DNA of 64,000 bases, from positions 1 to 64,000 of the forward strand of contig ML977061.1 in assembly GCA_010015675.1 (NCBI GenBank). The letters run 5' to 3'. The notes beneath the pieces are model-generated. The model made no database searches. It worked only from the letters and a program-made list of their open reading frames with translations, and was not told the origin of the DNA. Below, piece by piece: positions 1-11,300 of the stretch. Each line of letters begins with the position of its first letter. Position 1 is the first letter of the stretch. Both the position numbers and the translations under genes were made by a program. The stretch comes from Byssothecium circinans (Eukaryota; Ascomycota; Dothideomycetes; Pleosporales; Massarinaceae).

Positions 1-1183
1 AATCCTGTAGCTCTGGCGTTGATTTAGTGAACCTTTAGAGGATTACTTTAGCGTTGCAGGGCCATATACTAGTAGCCTTAAAGGACTTCAGAATCGTTTC
101 CTTCTTGAAGGAGGTAGTCCAGGCTTCCCAGAAGAGAGGGAAGAAATCCCCTTTCTTTACTGGTAACAGTCCTTGGGCCCTGTGGAGGTAGTTGGTGAGG
201 GCTTTTGAGTACGCTGATGAGAGAGGCTTGAAGAGTACTACATCAAGGGGCTGCAGCGTGTGAGTTAAATGGGGAGGAAATATCATAAGGAGGATTCAAT
301 TGCGGTCACAGTAGTCGATAAAGTCCCTAGTAACGTGGGACCCATGGCCATCCAGGATCAGTAATTGGTAGGATCGACGAGCTTTCGCTTTTGTGTACCG
401 ATCGAAGACCTGCTCGAGCCACGCAAGGCCTATATCGTTGCTGGTCCATCCATTAGGAGAAGTAGTGACGAAAACCTCCTGCTTCCTAGCCTCGATATCC
501 TCTACCCAGGCCGATTGGAGAGCCTTGTTGGCAGCTGCAAATAGTAGCCCTGGTGGCAACGCAGTTCCATCAGCACAAACGCATGCTAGAAGCGTTACCC
601 ACTCCCTGTTGCCATCTTGGAGGGCTGCTGTAACTTCCTTGCGGTCCCACATGGCTTTGCTGAAGATCCTTTTACTTCTTCCAATGATCCCCGTGAGGAA
701 GCCCTTCTCATCCATATTGTACGTGTGACGAGGCTCTATATTGTACTCCTTAATCTTATCCAGCAGAAGTTGAAAGAATTGCTCGTATTTAGCCCCTGAA
801 TCAGCTTGGTGGCGTACGCGATCCATCCCCGGGGCCCAGTGAGGTGTAATAGTGAGATGGTTACGGTTGATGAATCAGGTAACCCAGTATCTACTCATGG
901 GCTGTTTAGCTATTGTAGAGGCGAAATTTTGTACCATCTCCCTTGTAGGAGGAAGTCGACGAGCCGAAAGTCCCTCTATATAGCTTACAAGCTCTATCTC
1001 TTGTTGTGGGGTGATCTTCTGTTGATTGGCAATCTTCGAAGTGTGGGGTACTGTGATAGCCTGGTGCCGGCGCGTCAGCGTTGAGCGCACAACACCATGT
1101 TTTTTCGCGATTTCTTTATACGAGAAAGTTTCGCCTGACTCTAGGGAGTTGATTTCTTCAATTGCAGCGTTAATCGGATCCAT
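1..1183 (-). pseudogene. Transposase pseudogene, three in-frame stops
   Basis: The frame starts at ATG 1183 (MDPINAAIEEIN) with a psq-type helix (KEIAKKHGVVRSTLTRR) and then a CENP-B-like segment. It continues in the same frame through a DDE core (YNMDEKGF, LLILDGHGSH, PPHLTHTLQPLD). Three in-frame stops interrupt it: TGA at 875-877, TGA at 287-289 or nearby after CDRN, and TAA at 35-37. From family context the TGAs look like former CGA codons and the TAA like a former CAA, all C-to-T. No frameshift is needed to read through. The 3' part is outside the window. The copy cannot code an active enzyme. Confidence 0.85.
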
Positions 1184-1272
1184 ACTGGTGTAGTTATGAG
1201 GTTGTGAAGATTGTGGTGTTTTGGTGTGGGGTGCGCATCACGCGAACCTGCGCATCACGTAAGCCACTACGT
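1..1272 (-). mobile_element. Fot1/pogo-like DNA transposon, 5' part (runs off left edge)
   Basis: The minus strand carries a transposase reading frame with a psq/CENP-B-type helix-turn-helix followed by a DDE domain, the layout of Tc1/mariner-superfamily Fot1/pogo elements. Upstream of the transposase start, 1228-1272 resembles the terminal inverted repeat of the complete related element at 28748-30860 (two spaced GATGCGCA/TGACGCAC-type blocks), so the element probably ends near 1272 next to a TA at 1273-1274. The TA target duplication cannot be confirmed because the other end lies outside the window. Family assignment is from recognised protein motifs; the exact terminus is inferred. Confidence 0.8.
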
Positions 1273-1634
1273 TAATGACTAAGCGGCTCGAAAAGAAACC
1301 TCCAGCTCGGGGTGCGCTGCTCCTCTCACATGACACAAGCCATCACCTCTGCTTTATCACGGCTAAATGTATCGTCATCAGAAATCGCGCAATAGGGCTC
1401 TCACTTCTCGTCTTCGCAACATGTTTCAACATAACTACTGCGCCTTCTAGAGTTACTAGTGCGCAACGAAAGCATTCTGCGCTATCATACAAGCACGCTT
1501 CAAAAACAGACGCCTGCACACTGCCACGCTTACCTGATCCATCGCATCTTCAACATGCGCTCGCTCGCTCATGGCCTGCCTCGAATATGGAGCTGACAGA
1601 TTCATGCTTCAAACTTGATCCGAGAAGCAAGCCT

Positions 1635-2204
1635 TCAACCGTACCAAAGCGTCGCCCCAATTGTAATCAAGTTTAGATGGATGCTCATTGCGTGGTTCCA
1701 TTTGAATGAGCGATTCAGCTTCTTCATCTCATCGCTAACCACTCCATCTTCAGCTTTGCGAGAGTCTATATCCGCTAATCCTTGTCAACGAGACTCTCGA
1801 AGTAACAATTTGTGCAAGAAACCTTCAGCAGACGTACCTTGATACCTTCGCACCATCATGATCCGGCTCGTCCTCGGCCCATACACCACCAAGTTCAAAG
1901 CGGCCAACCCTCCCGCGATCATGAGCGGAATCCAGCTACCCGCCTCCTTTACGAGAGATGCTGGGCCGTGTGGAGGGAGGGACGCAGCCGTAACGAACAG
2001 CAAGATCGACTGGCACCGAAAGTAAGCCGGGAACACGCGCTTTTGCAGTGTCGTGAAGGCCTCGTATGGAAGCGCTTGGTACGCCACCTTTACCATCACG
2101 AAAGACTGATAAAGCTGCGTCCCAAGAAGTGTGGAATAGGAAAAGAGATGAAAAGGCCCGACAAGGGGAGAAAGCGTTGGTAGGTACGAGGGGAGCGGTA
2201 TTAT
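1635..2204 (-). CDS. TMEM205/DUF4149-like integral membrane protein, 5' end unresolved
   Basis: Two exons, 1838-2204 and 1635-1765, join across a 72-bp intron (donor GTACGT, acceptor TAG) in phase 1. The protein reads SYSTLLGTQLYQSF, FTTLQKRVFPAYFRCQS, a hydrophobic helix, VVYGPRTSRIMMVRR and, in exon 2, KKLNRSFKWNHAMSIHLNL and IGATLWYG, the conserved blocks of the DUF4149/TMEM205-like family, with about four membrane segments. The family is found in fungal organelle or plasma membranes; its biochemical role is not settled. No ATG lies in frame upstream of the first conserved block before a stop; an ATA at 2202-2204 sits where a start might be. A separate upstream 5' exon, or loss of the start by G-to-A mutation, are both possible. 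The internal ATG at 2099 falls inside the conserved core and is an unlikely start. Confidence 0.7.
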
Positions 2205-3315
2205 GTCTTCTGTTAGGTTGTTGATTGGAAGAATCGGCCTTTGTTTGGAGTCGCTGATGATAGCTATTTACTTGCCCGTACTGCGCTTTCTTTTGGCTTC
2301 AGTTGCAGCCTAGAACCGTGGCGGTCCGATACGAAGCCGGTGTTCTGTGAACATCCGTTCCGGGCCTCCCGAGATAGTACACCCTGCGCCAAGGAGCGAC
2401 GAATAACGCAACAAATTCAATCCCATTCTCTGAATTCATTCGGTGCTGACCAAGGGAAGGGATGTCACTATACCCTGACCTCACTGCCACACGGATTACT
2501 CGCAGAAGATGTCAATATACTCCGCCTTGGGTTTCGGTGTCGGCCCGACGCTCACGACCATATATTTTCGTCGAGGCTCGAGCTCCTGACGAGTTCTGTA
2601 CAATTATTGTTCCTTTCCTCCACACATGCAGTATCGATGTTGCGCCACTTTTGTGGAAATGATGGCAACCACGACAAGGTCTTGATGAGTTGTAACCACG
2701 CGGAAAATCTTTTACGAAGAGTACCTATTGCCATTCCACGACTTGAGGGTATTTGTGCTAACCGTCGCATTGTCCAGATGGTTGACCGAAAATCCTCAGG
2801 CGTTGAACGCCATCTCGCTGCAACGAACAGCACGTCTCGGATTTTTAGCGTACAATATACCGATCCACTCATTCCAAGATATACCCAGGGCTTTTGCGCC
2901 ATGCAGGCTCAGTCCACAGTCCACCTATGTGTCGTTGCGGGTCCTCTGGATACATTTCCAAATTCCGCAAGATGAAGCTTCGGGAGAAAGCTGAGCGAAG
3001 ATCCCCTGTCTCTATCCGGACAAATATCATCTATCCCAGACCGAATAAATTACCGCCACAAATCAGCTAATATCTGGCTATAGCAACGGCCAGCTTCCTA
3101 TTCATGGAAGTAAACTTTAGCTCTTCCCTGTATAGCGCTACGTTACCATGTTGCCGGATTTCAATATTGTTCGCTGCAGCTGCACTCAATCGTGCCTACG
3201 GGTATGTAATGCGCTAGACTTAGATCCAGATCCAAAGCTATATGTAAGTACCATGTTTCTTTCCTTTCTCTTCTCAAGTAACTCTCTGTTCTCGTGAATT
3301 TTCATAATCGTCATC
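2205..3315. other. Intergenic region, no supported gene
   Basis: About 1.1 kb between the divergent TMEM205-like gene and the acetylesterase. A 244-codon open frame on the plus strand (2241-2975) has no recognisable domain and unlikely composition. A shorter plus-strand stretch near 2715-2994 reads like protein but I could not place it. The last 150 bases before 3316 would be the acetylesterase promoter and leader. I see no RNA gene or clear repeat. Confidence 0.5.
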
Positions 3316-4117
3316 ATGCGTGGACTTCTTTCCTCTCTCTTCGTCGCCTCGGCGCTCGCCAATCCCATATCTGTCACAACACGTGCGGCCAAGGGCATCT
3401 ACTTCCTTCTCGCTGGAGATTCAACAACAGCTCCTGGTGGCGGATGGGGCGATGGCTTCCTAAGCACCGCGGTAGCATCAGGATCCTCAGGCCACAATTA
3501 CGGCCACAGCGGTAGGACGACCGCATCCTTCCGCAGCGGCGGCGATTGGGCCAAAGTGATCAAGGACGCCGGAACCTACAAGTCCACGTATGATGTATAC
3601 GTCACTATCCAGGTACGAGCCTCAAAAATCCGTCCATCTATAGTATTGACGCGTATCCAAGTTCGGCCACAACGACCAAAAGGAAACCTCCGGCGTAACC
3701 CTCGACCAATACAAAGCCAACCTCCTCAAATTCGCACAAGAAACAACCTCAGCGGGCGGAACGCCCATCCTCCTCACCCCCCTGACGCGCCGCAACTTCG
3801 CCTCGTCGACTTCAAATGTAACCGAAAACCTGGTCGAGCAGCGCGCGGCAACCATCGAAGTTGCGAACAAAAACAACATCAAATGGATCGATCTCAACCT
3901 TGCCTCGAAAAACTACGTTAATGCGATTAAGAAGGACGCTGCTAGTAAGTATAATTTGGCGGCGGACGATTGGACGCATTTGAATGCCTGGGGCGGTGTG
4001 GTGTTTGCGAGGATCGTGAGTGATTTGCTTGTGGAAAAGTATGGCAGTATTTTCACACCGGTTACTAAGGCGAATGCCACGTTGAGTGCTTTGATCAAGG
4101 CGGGAAAGCCGGCATAG
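3316..4117 (+). CDS. Secreted rhamnogalacturonan acetylesterase-like SGNH hydrolase (CE12)
   Basis: Two exons, 3316-3612 and 3662-4117, with a 49-bp phase-0 intron, give 250 residues, close to characterised CE12 enzymes. An N-terminal signal peptide of about 15 residues ends in ASALA. The SGNH blocks are visible: LLAGDSTTAP (nucleophile Ser36), a Gly/Asn block near GHNYGHSG, FGHND (Asn103), and DDWTHLN (Asp202, His205), the catalytic Asp-His pair. Enzymes of this family remove acetyl groups from rhamnogalacturonan I in pectin outside the cell, helping lyases and hydrolases degrade it. The gene stands alone, tail to tail with the NLR gene whose stop is at 4274. The CE12 assignment is strong; substrate preference is inferred from the family. 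Confidence 0.9.
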
Positions 4118-4273
4118 AAGGGTAAAGAAGAAGAGGGGTATACCGTGAGGGCGGGGATGAGGTTCCATGAAATCAATTTTATTGCTTGTTCAAATTATGC
4201 GATGAAAATCTCGTTACTACCCAGCCATTTTTCTTCCCGTGCTTCCCCTTTCCCGCTCACTATACTGCTTCCT

Positions 4274-5365
4274 TCATCCATAACCCTCCCCTTCATATCC
4301 ACCAGTCGCCCACCTTTGCCCCTGCTTTTGGCTCTGGCCCGGCATCTGCGAATTGTAACCTGTTCCTTGACTCGAGTTCGGCGTCGCATACATTTGTTGC
4401 TGACTGGATCCAATTGACGAGCTATTTGCGTACTGGCTACTTTGAAAAGAGGTTTGTGAAGAGCCCTGAGACTGTTGTTGGCCGTAAGCCACATAGCCCG
4501 CCCCCTGGGAGGGGGGCTGCGACGTATATGCTTGATACTGTGGAGCTGGCGGCGACTGATAATGACCGGTCTGGTTTGCATACTGCTGGGACGTTGGCGG
4601 AGATGGGTACGATGGATGCGGTGGAGAAGCGTAGGTCCGGTCTTGCGGCAGAGTGTAGCTTTGTTGCGGGGGTGAGGAGTACGACGAATGAGGCGGGGAG
4701 CCATAAATGTTTTGCGCTGGAGGCGTGTAGCCTTGAGGAGGCGGCGGTTGCTGATATTGTGGTTGTGGTGATGTATTGGTTGGCTGCGTTGTCTGATATT
4801 GTGGTTGCGGCGATGTATAGCTAGACTGCCGTTGCTGCTGTTGGTGCCTACCGCTGCTTCCAGGGTTGAGTGGTGGCTCTGCATACGGCGATTGGAGGCC
4901 GTATCGCTGCCCTATATTGTCTTGGCTGCCAGTGCGAGGTGGTAATGAAGGCACCATTTCCGATTGGACGCCGGCAGAGTACTGTCTCTGGGGCATAGAC
5001 GAGTTAGGCTGTTGCTGCTGCGGCACTTGTGGGTAACTATTTGGCACTGGCTTTCTTGATGGTGAATTCGATACTGGGCGGTATTGCTGCTGACATATTG
5101 ATGGTGAGGGTGCATTAACAGGAGGTGATTGATAAGTTCCAGTCGCGTTTGTCGTAGGCGGTAAGCTGTTCTGTGGCTGGCGTTCGGTGTTGGCGTGAGC
5201 AATGCCTGGATATGCTTGGAACGACTGGCGATGTTGAACAGGTTCGGGATGATACGGTTGTTGAATTTGTTGTGGCGGATACGTACCAGTTCCTGTGTGA
5301 GGCTTGTACTGCTCGTAAGTCGATCGAGCAGTAGTGTACGTGGGCTGGCCCGCTGCCAATCCTGG
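4274..5365 (-). repeat. Coding low-complexity region: Gln/Pro/Tyr/Ser-rich prion-like tail
   Basis: The last ~360 codons of the NLR-like gene are dominated by Gln, Pro, Tyr, Ser, Gly and Thr, with recurrent SPPxxSY, PQYQ, QSSQ and YxSPP motifs and very few charged or aliphatic residues. This is the composition of prion-like, phase-separating domains. It follows a tract of almost only Asp/Glu (5485-5665) and a basic patch with RGPS motifs. Function is inferred from composition only. Confidence 0.75.
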
Positions 5366-8300
5366 CGGAAGACGGTTCTTCTTCATACTTGGACCGCGTC
5401 TAAGGCTTGGGCCGCGCTTGACAGTAAGCCCGCGCTTTAGTCGTGTCATGTTCTTTTCGAGTAACTTGCGGATCTTAGTCTCCGGCGCTTCATCATCTTC
5501 TTCTTCATTCGACAGATCGACACTATCGTCATCCGATGCATCGTCGTCTTCCGACTCATCCTCCTTCTCCTCCTCCTCCTCTTCATCCTCATTGTCCTCG
5601 TCCTCTTCATCATCCTCGTCTTCATCATCAGTATCATCGTTTCCATCATCTGAGTCTAGATCCGAGTTGTATCCATCGGCCTGTTTAGCCTCAAGCGCTT
5701 GCATGGGTGTGCCGAGGATCGGATGTCTGAAGTCCACGTCCGCCTCGGAACTGAGCAGCAGATCCACGCTAGTTGACTGTCGGTGAGCGCAAGCCTCGAC
5801 GAGAGCTTCGTTTACCAGCTCTTTGGGCGGCTCTTTTTCCAAGAGCATCTGGAGGACGGCTTTGTTGCCCTTGATAGCAGCTGCGGCGATCGCACTTGGA
5901 AGCCTTCCATTCCGGTGGGCTGCGATGTCCGCATTGAGCTCCAGCAGCCTTGTCACATAATCTACTCTGTTGTAGTATGCTGCTGCGATCAAGGCAGTGT
6001 GATACTTGCCAGGCGATCTATAGTCGATGTCGGAATCATGAGAAAGGAGAAACTCCACGCATTCCATGTCCGTTTCTCCAATCGCAGCACAGATAAGAGG
6101 ACTACCGTACTTTCCCCTAGTGCAGTATCAGTATGAGCAGATCGGCTTTTCGAACCCATGAGGTGAATATCGAGGATTCACTTACCCAGTTTGATGGACA
6201 TTGGCACCCTTCTCGACGAAGAATTGCAGCACCTCGAGGTCATTCGCATAAGCCGCCGCCGCAATGACGGATCCAAAGAGTCCTCTTTCAGGCCTCACAT
6301 GTAAGCTAGCGCCACGAGCCAAAAGCTTCTCGATGATGAATAAACCCTCGCCTGCCGAAGCTGCAGCAATTATGGGAAACCCGTAGATGCCGCCCTCAAG
6401 ATTAGGATTGGCGCCCTTTGCAAGCAGCAGGCCCATAGCTTGGAAATTGTCTGACCTTGCAGCGGCGTGCAGAGGATATCCGTATTTGCCATTGGCTGTC
6501 TGAGGTTGAATGACGGCGCCGTGTTTGAAGAGCTCAACAACCGAATCCATGTACCCAGAAGCACATGCAGCCTGGAGTGGAGTGACGTGCTTATCGTCCA
6601 GCCTGGCTTCGCCCTTTGCGTCCGCGCCTGCTTTGAGTAGCATTTTCACTACATCACAGTGATCCTGTTCCGCCGCAACTGCGAGTGGGGAGCCTTTCGG
6701 CCCACCAACAACGTTGATGTCCGCCCCGGAATCGAGGAGAAGCTGGCAGCATTCTTCATCGCCATTTGCAGCTGCAACGTGAAGAGCTGTGCCCCATCTC
6801 TCACTGACGATAGTGGGATCGGCCTCACGAGAAAGGAGGAATTCCAGGCCGATGCGATCCTGCTCGCGGGCACAGGTCATGAGAGCCGTCGTCCCTCGGT
6901 CGCAGGTGGCATTGACGTCTGCGCCCTTGTCGAGTATTTTCTCAATGTGATCTTTGCCGAACATCGTGCCAGCACGCACAATGACTGGTTTGTTGTCTTT
7001 ACCACCCTTGACAGTGACATCGACATCATATTCGAAGAGAACATCTGCTACGTCTTGATGGCCTTCGCTAACTGCAGCACTGTAGTTTATCAGTATTGGA
7101 GTGCGAGGCGGGGTAGTCAAGTTCCGAAACACTGGCAAGTATCATCATACTCAATCAAAGACGTGTTTCCCGAGCAGTATCGTAGAGAACTTACAGAATA
7201 GCGTAACCATATACCGAATTTTCAGCATATGCATTTACGTTCGCTCCCTTCTCTAGAAGTAGCCGAACAGTGGCGACATCGCCAGTCTCGCAGACGGCTT
7301 GCAGCGGATAGCCGTACATCCCTATTGGTTCAGTATTCACCAGCGCACCGTGATCAAGGAGCAACTGGACGTTCTCCACCTTTCCACAGTCCCTGGTTTA
7401 TTAGCGGCTATCAAATAGATATATTTCGAATACTTACGCTGCGGCTTGTAGAGGTGTTCCATATTCTCCGCCTCTTTTATTCACATCGGCGTCAGCGTCG
7501 ATGAGCGCTTGCATTATCGCTGTCGTTCCGTCGTACGCACTTGCCGTTAAGGCACATCCGTATCTAGACCTGTTAGCATTGGCCCATTACCAAGATGTAG
7601 TGGACTTGCTTTGTTCCTTCGGCATTAGGATTCGCACCAAATGTCAGTAGCAGTTTGACGGTTGATTCACGCTCGTTGTCAGTGCTAATATATAGCGCGT
7701 CGTCCAGATCCTCCTTTGATATACCTCTCTCGAACAACAAAGTTAAGACGTCATCTCGGCCATATTCGGCAGCAAGCCTGAAGGCCTTCAAATGCTGAAG
7801 AGTTGGGACCTTTTGAAGAATCGCATTGACGACTTCGGGCTTTCCGTTTCGCGATGCGGCTTTCGCGGTCAGTGTTGCTTCATCTCGTCAATTTGGGAAG
7901 CATACCTTCCAATGCTTTCTCCATGACCTCAGTGCGAGATTCAATATCCAGGAGAAGTTGGACGAAGCCGAGGTGTCCGTATGTACTGCGTACGTTAGCT
8001 CGGGATTGCAATTGGAGTCATCAATCGAACATACGCTGCACACGTTAGGAAGGAGCCATAGCCCTCCATTGTTTTGCTTGCGCTCCATCCTTTTGACAGG
8101 AGAAGCTTTGCAACGTCGATATGACCGCGTCTGAGGTTGCCAAGTCAGCCTGATGAACGACCATCTCGCCAGAAACGCAAATGCTGCATACCTTGATGCA
8201 GCACCCAAAGCTGATCCGTAAGAGTACTCTTCTTCTGGGTCTATTTCTGCTCCGTGCTCCACGAGTAACTGAACAGGCTCGAGGAACCCATACCATGCTG

Positions 8301-11300
8301 CGACGTTAATGGCTCTCTTCTGCTCCCCCCCGCCAAGGTTGACGTCTGCGCCACGGTCAAGCAAGAGCTTGATGGCAGGTATGTGGCCATTTTCACAAGC
8401 TGTATAGCTAAAAATCCAGTTAGCCACCACCTCCGTTTTGAAAGGCTTCACTCGACATCTCGGTGCTGAGCTTGGAAACTTACAGAACGCTTCCGTCCCT
8501 TTCAGATTCCATGTTTATCTCCGCGCCGCGGTCGAGAAGACATTCGAGAATGTGTACGTGGCCTTCACCCGCAGCCAGGTGTAACGGACAGTCCCTCCAC
8601 AGTCCATCGTCGTCGTCGTTGGTACTGACATAGTTGACATCCGCCCCTGCACCGAGGAGTGCCTGGACGATTTCGTAATTGCCAATATAACAGGCCACGT
8701 GCAAGGGTTGCAGGCCCCATGAGTCCTCCACATGGATATCCGGGCAACCTCCCTGTTTTCCGCCCTCCTGAAGCACTGTGTATGGCGTCAACGTTGTCCA
8801 AAAGAAGGTGAAATGTAGTCTTCCATCAAAGGCCTCGTATAAAGCCACAAGCATGGGCAAGTCATGTTCCTTCTATAGAAGGCAAACGATAGCAAAATCT
8901 CAGGAAACAAGCTGACAATCATACTCTGCAAAACCCTTCTTGGGAAGGGCTTGGCACTTAATACTTCACCTGATCCTTCCACTTCAATGGAAAGAGATTT
9001 TTGACAGCTCATCGCCCAAGATCATCTTCCGAGAGGAAAGATCCAGAGCAAACGCGGTCCAGTAAAGGCAGCCAGGATTTTGAAAGAAAAAGTGGGCAAA
9101 CTTACAGTATTCGACCAGTTCTGGAACTTCTGCGATTGCAGCAACGTGAAGAGCGGTGACTCCGTCCTGGTGATCGAAGTGACCCATCCACTCAATGCGG
9201 TCCCACCAAATTTGTCGTAAAGAGGATTGAACCTGCCAGAATTCATGAGAGAGGTCAATCTCTTCGATGACGTTGATCGGGGCACCTCGAGCACTTTTTG
9301 CATGTTCAAGCCAGCATTTCATGGGATATGTGAGTGGGTCTCTCTCGTCAAACATTTGCGCATCTTCCTCGTCGGGGCTACCCACGTCGAAGTGGATTGA
9401 CGGTGTCGCGTCATTATCCTCAGTGGCGAACGGCAATTGAGAAAAGTTGCTGACTTCGTTGCTCGGGTCGGAAAGATCCTCGTTTTCCTTTTCTTGTTCA
9501 TCGCCTGCTTCGCCCGTAGAGTCCATATCATCGACGTCGAGCGAGGTCTGGTCTGCCGATGACGCTGCGCCATACTTCTCGGTATGGAAGTAGACGTATT
9601 CAAGACATCTAAGAGCAATGAGGCCATGCTGCATTTCTACTGAGTCCATCGCGAGCTCATCCTTGGCGCACTTCTCGAGATGTTCTTGAGCCAATCGGTC
9701 AATCCACTCGACTTTCATATGATCATCGTTGAGGTCCCCGTCTTTTCCACGGAGAACTACGAATGCGCCGCACCGAATGATGTAATTCTTCAGCGCCCTC
9801 AGATTATTGCGATCCTGGTGAGGGAGGTCTGCCATAATAGCAAGTTCTCGCATCGTCGGCGCGCGCTTTTGAAGGATCAAGCATCGCAGTATCTCCCTCG
9901 TGTATTCGATACCCTCCGTAGTGGGTGACAATATCCGCTTGCGAATATGCTCGAACATGTTAGTTAGACCGTAAGGAAACGATCCTAAGAGCAGGCGCAT
10001 CTCTGCCTGCTGGAGAGAACGTTCCGCCTGGCTATTCCTGATCTCTTGAATAGCCAAGTCAACATAGATGCGGTTGCCCCCTGCGTGTGAAGAGATGTAG
10101 CCTTTGACAAAGTAGCCTAGCGAAGGAGTGAGTCCAAGCTCTTTCACACGCCGAGAAATGTGAGCGCGCAAATCATCCTCGACGGACTTTGTGTTTGCTT
10201 TGTCGTTGAGGTAAATCTCGTGTCCGTGGCCGCCGAGGCTTTTCTTGATTTCAGGATGGCCGGACCGGCTCAGAAGTATCCATTTGATGGGCGACGTTTC
10301 GACAGCATCACCTAAGTACGGGAATCAATGTCAGCAACGCTTATCTAGAGGAGCCCGAATATACGTCGCCCCAGACAACAAGAATCAAACCATCGGAGCG
10401 ATTTGTATAGCAGAGTTGACTTACCTCCGTGTGTCAGTGTGTCCTGCATGTATTGTAAAAGGTTCCTCAATGGCTCCGGTGCGAGTTGTTCAATCCCATA
10501 GACCATCAGATGAATGTAGCCTCCTGGGGCCGTTCGACCCATCGCCTGTAGAGCGTCCCATAGGACATGGATCTTGTCCAGTGCGTCCAGGTCATAATTC
10601 TCTTTGGCACTCTCATTGCTTGTTTTGATTTTGACATGAGGAACCAAGGGTTCGGCCATATCCGGATCAGCGTCAATTATTTGTCGGATGAGAATCTTGA
10701 GCATTCCGCGAAATGACCTTCGAAACTCGTCGTTCTCGTCGCAAAAAAATGAAGCGAAGATTGGTCTCTGCTCGCCTGGCTTGCTGAGATCATCTCTGAT
10801 GGATAATGCAATCGCCCGCTGCCCAGTCCCGGCCTCACCATGAATCCACAGAAGTTGTGGCCCTTCTGCCTCCTTCCACTGTTGAAAAACACTTCCTGTC
10901 ACAACCCACGATGACTCTGGGCTTTGCGATCCTTCGTAGGAGCCTTTCATTGTTCGTCTCACGTCGAAGAATCCCTCTTCGAAGTAATTGATCAACGCAC
11001 CATGGACACGGTCATCAACGCGTGCTTTTCGCGCCAATTTGCGCCGTGAGTTGAGGATGTTTGGGGCTTGTTTGGCGATGTCCTTGAGCTCTCCCGAAAC
11101 ACTTTTGAAGTTGTCGTCCTTGGGGCCAGGGTACTTGTTGAGTTGGAAATGGTCGGAATCCAGATAAGTTCCTCTTGCGCCCGATGGCTTTGCAGAGCCC
11201 GGTTCCACCATTAACTCCATTTGCTTGAACATATCCAACTTCTTGAACCATGGATCCTTTACGAAAATCGAAGCAACATCGCTTTGTCGAAGTTCCCAGA

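Noticed and set aside
2241..2975. 244-codon plus-strand open frame
   Set aside because: No domain, no coherent protein composition, overlapped by equally long frames on other strands.
5334..5786. Plus-strand frame coding a long poly-serine stretch
   Set aside because: It is the complement of the acidic (Asp/Glu) tract of the NLR-like gene; low complexity keeps it open.
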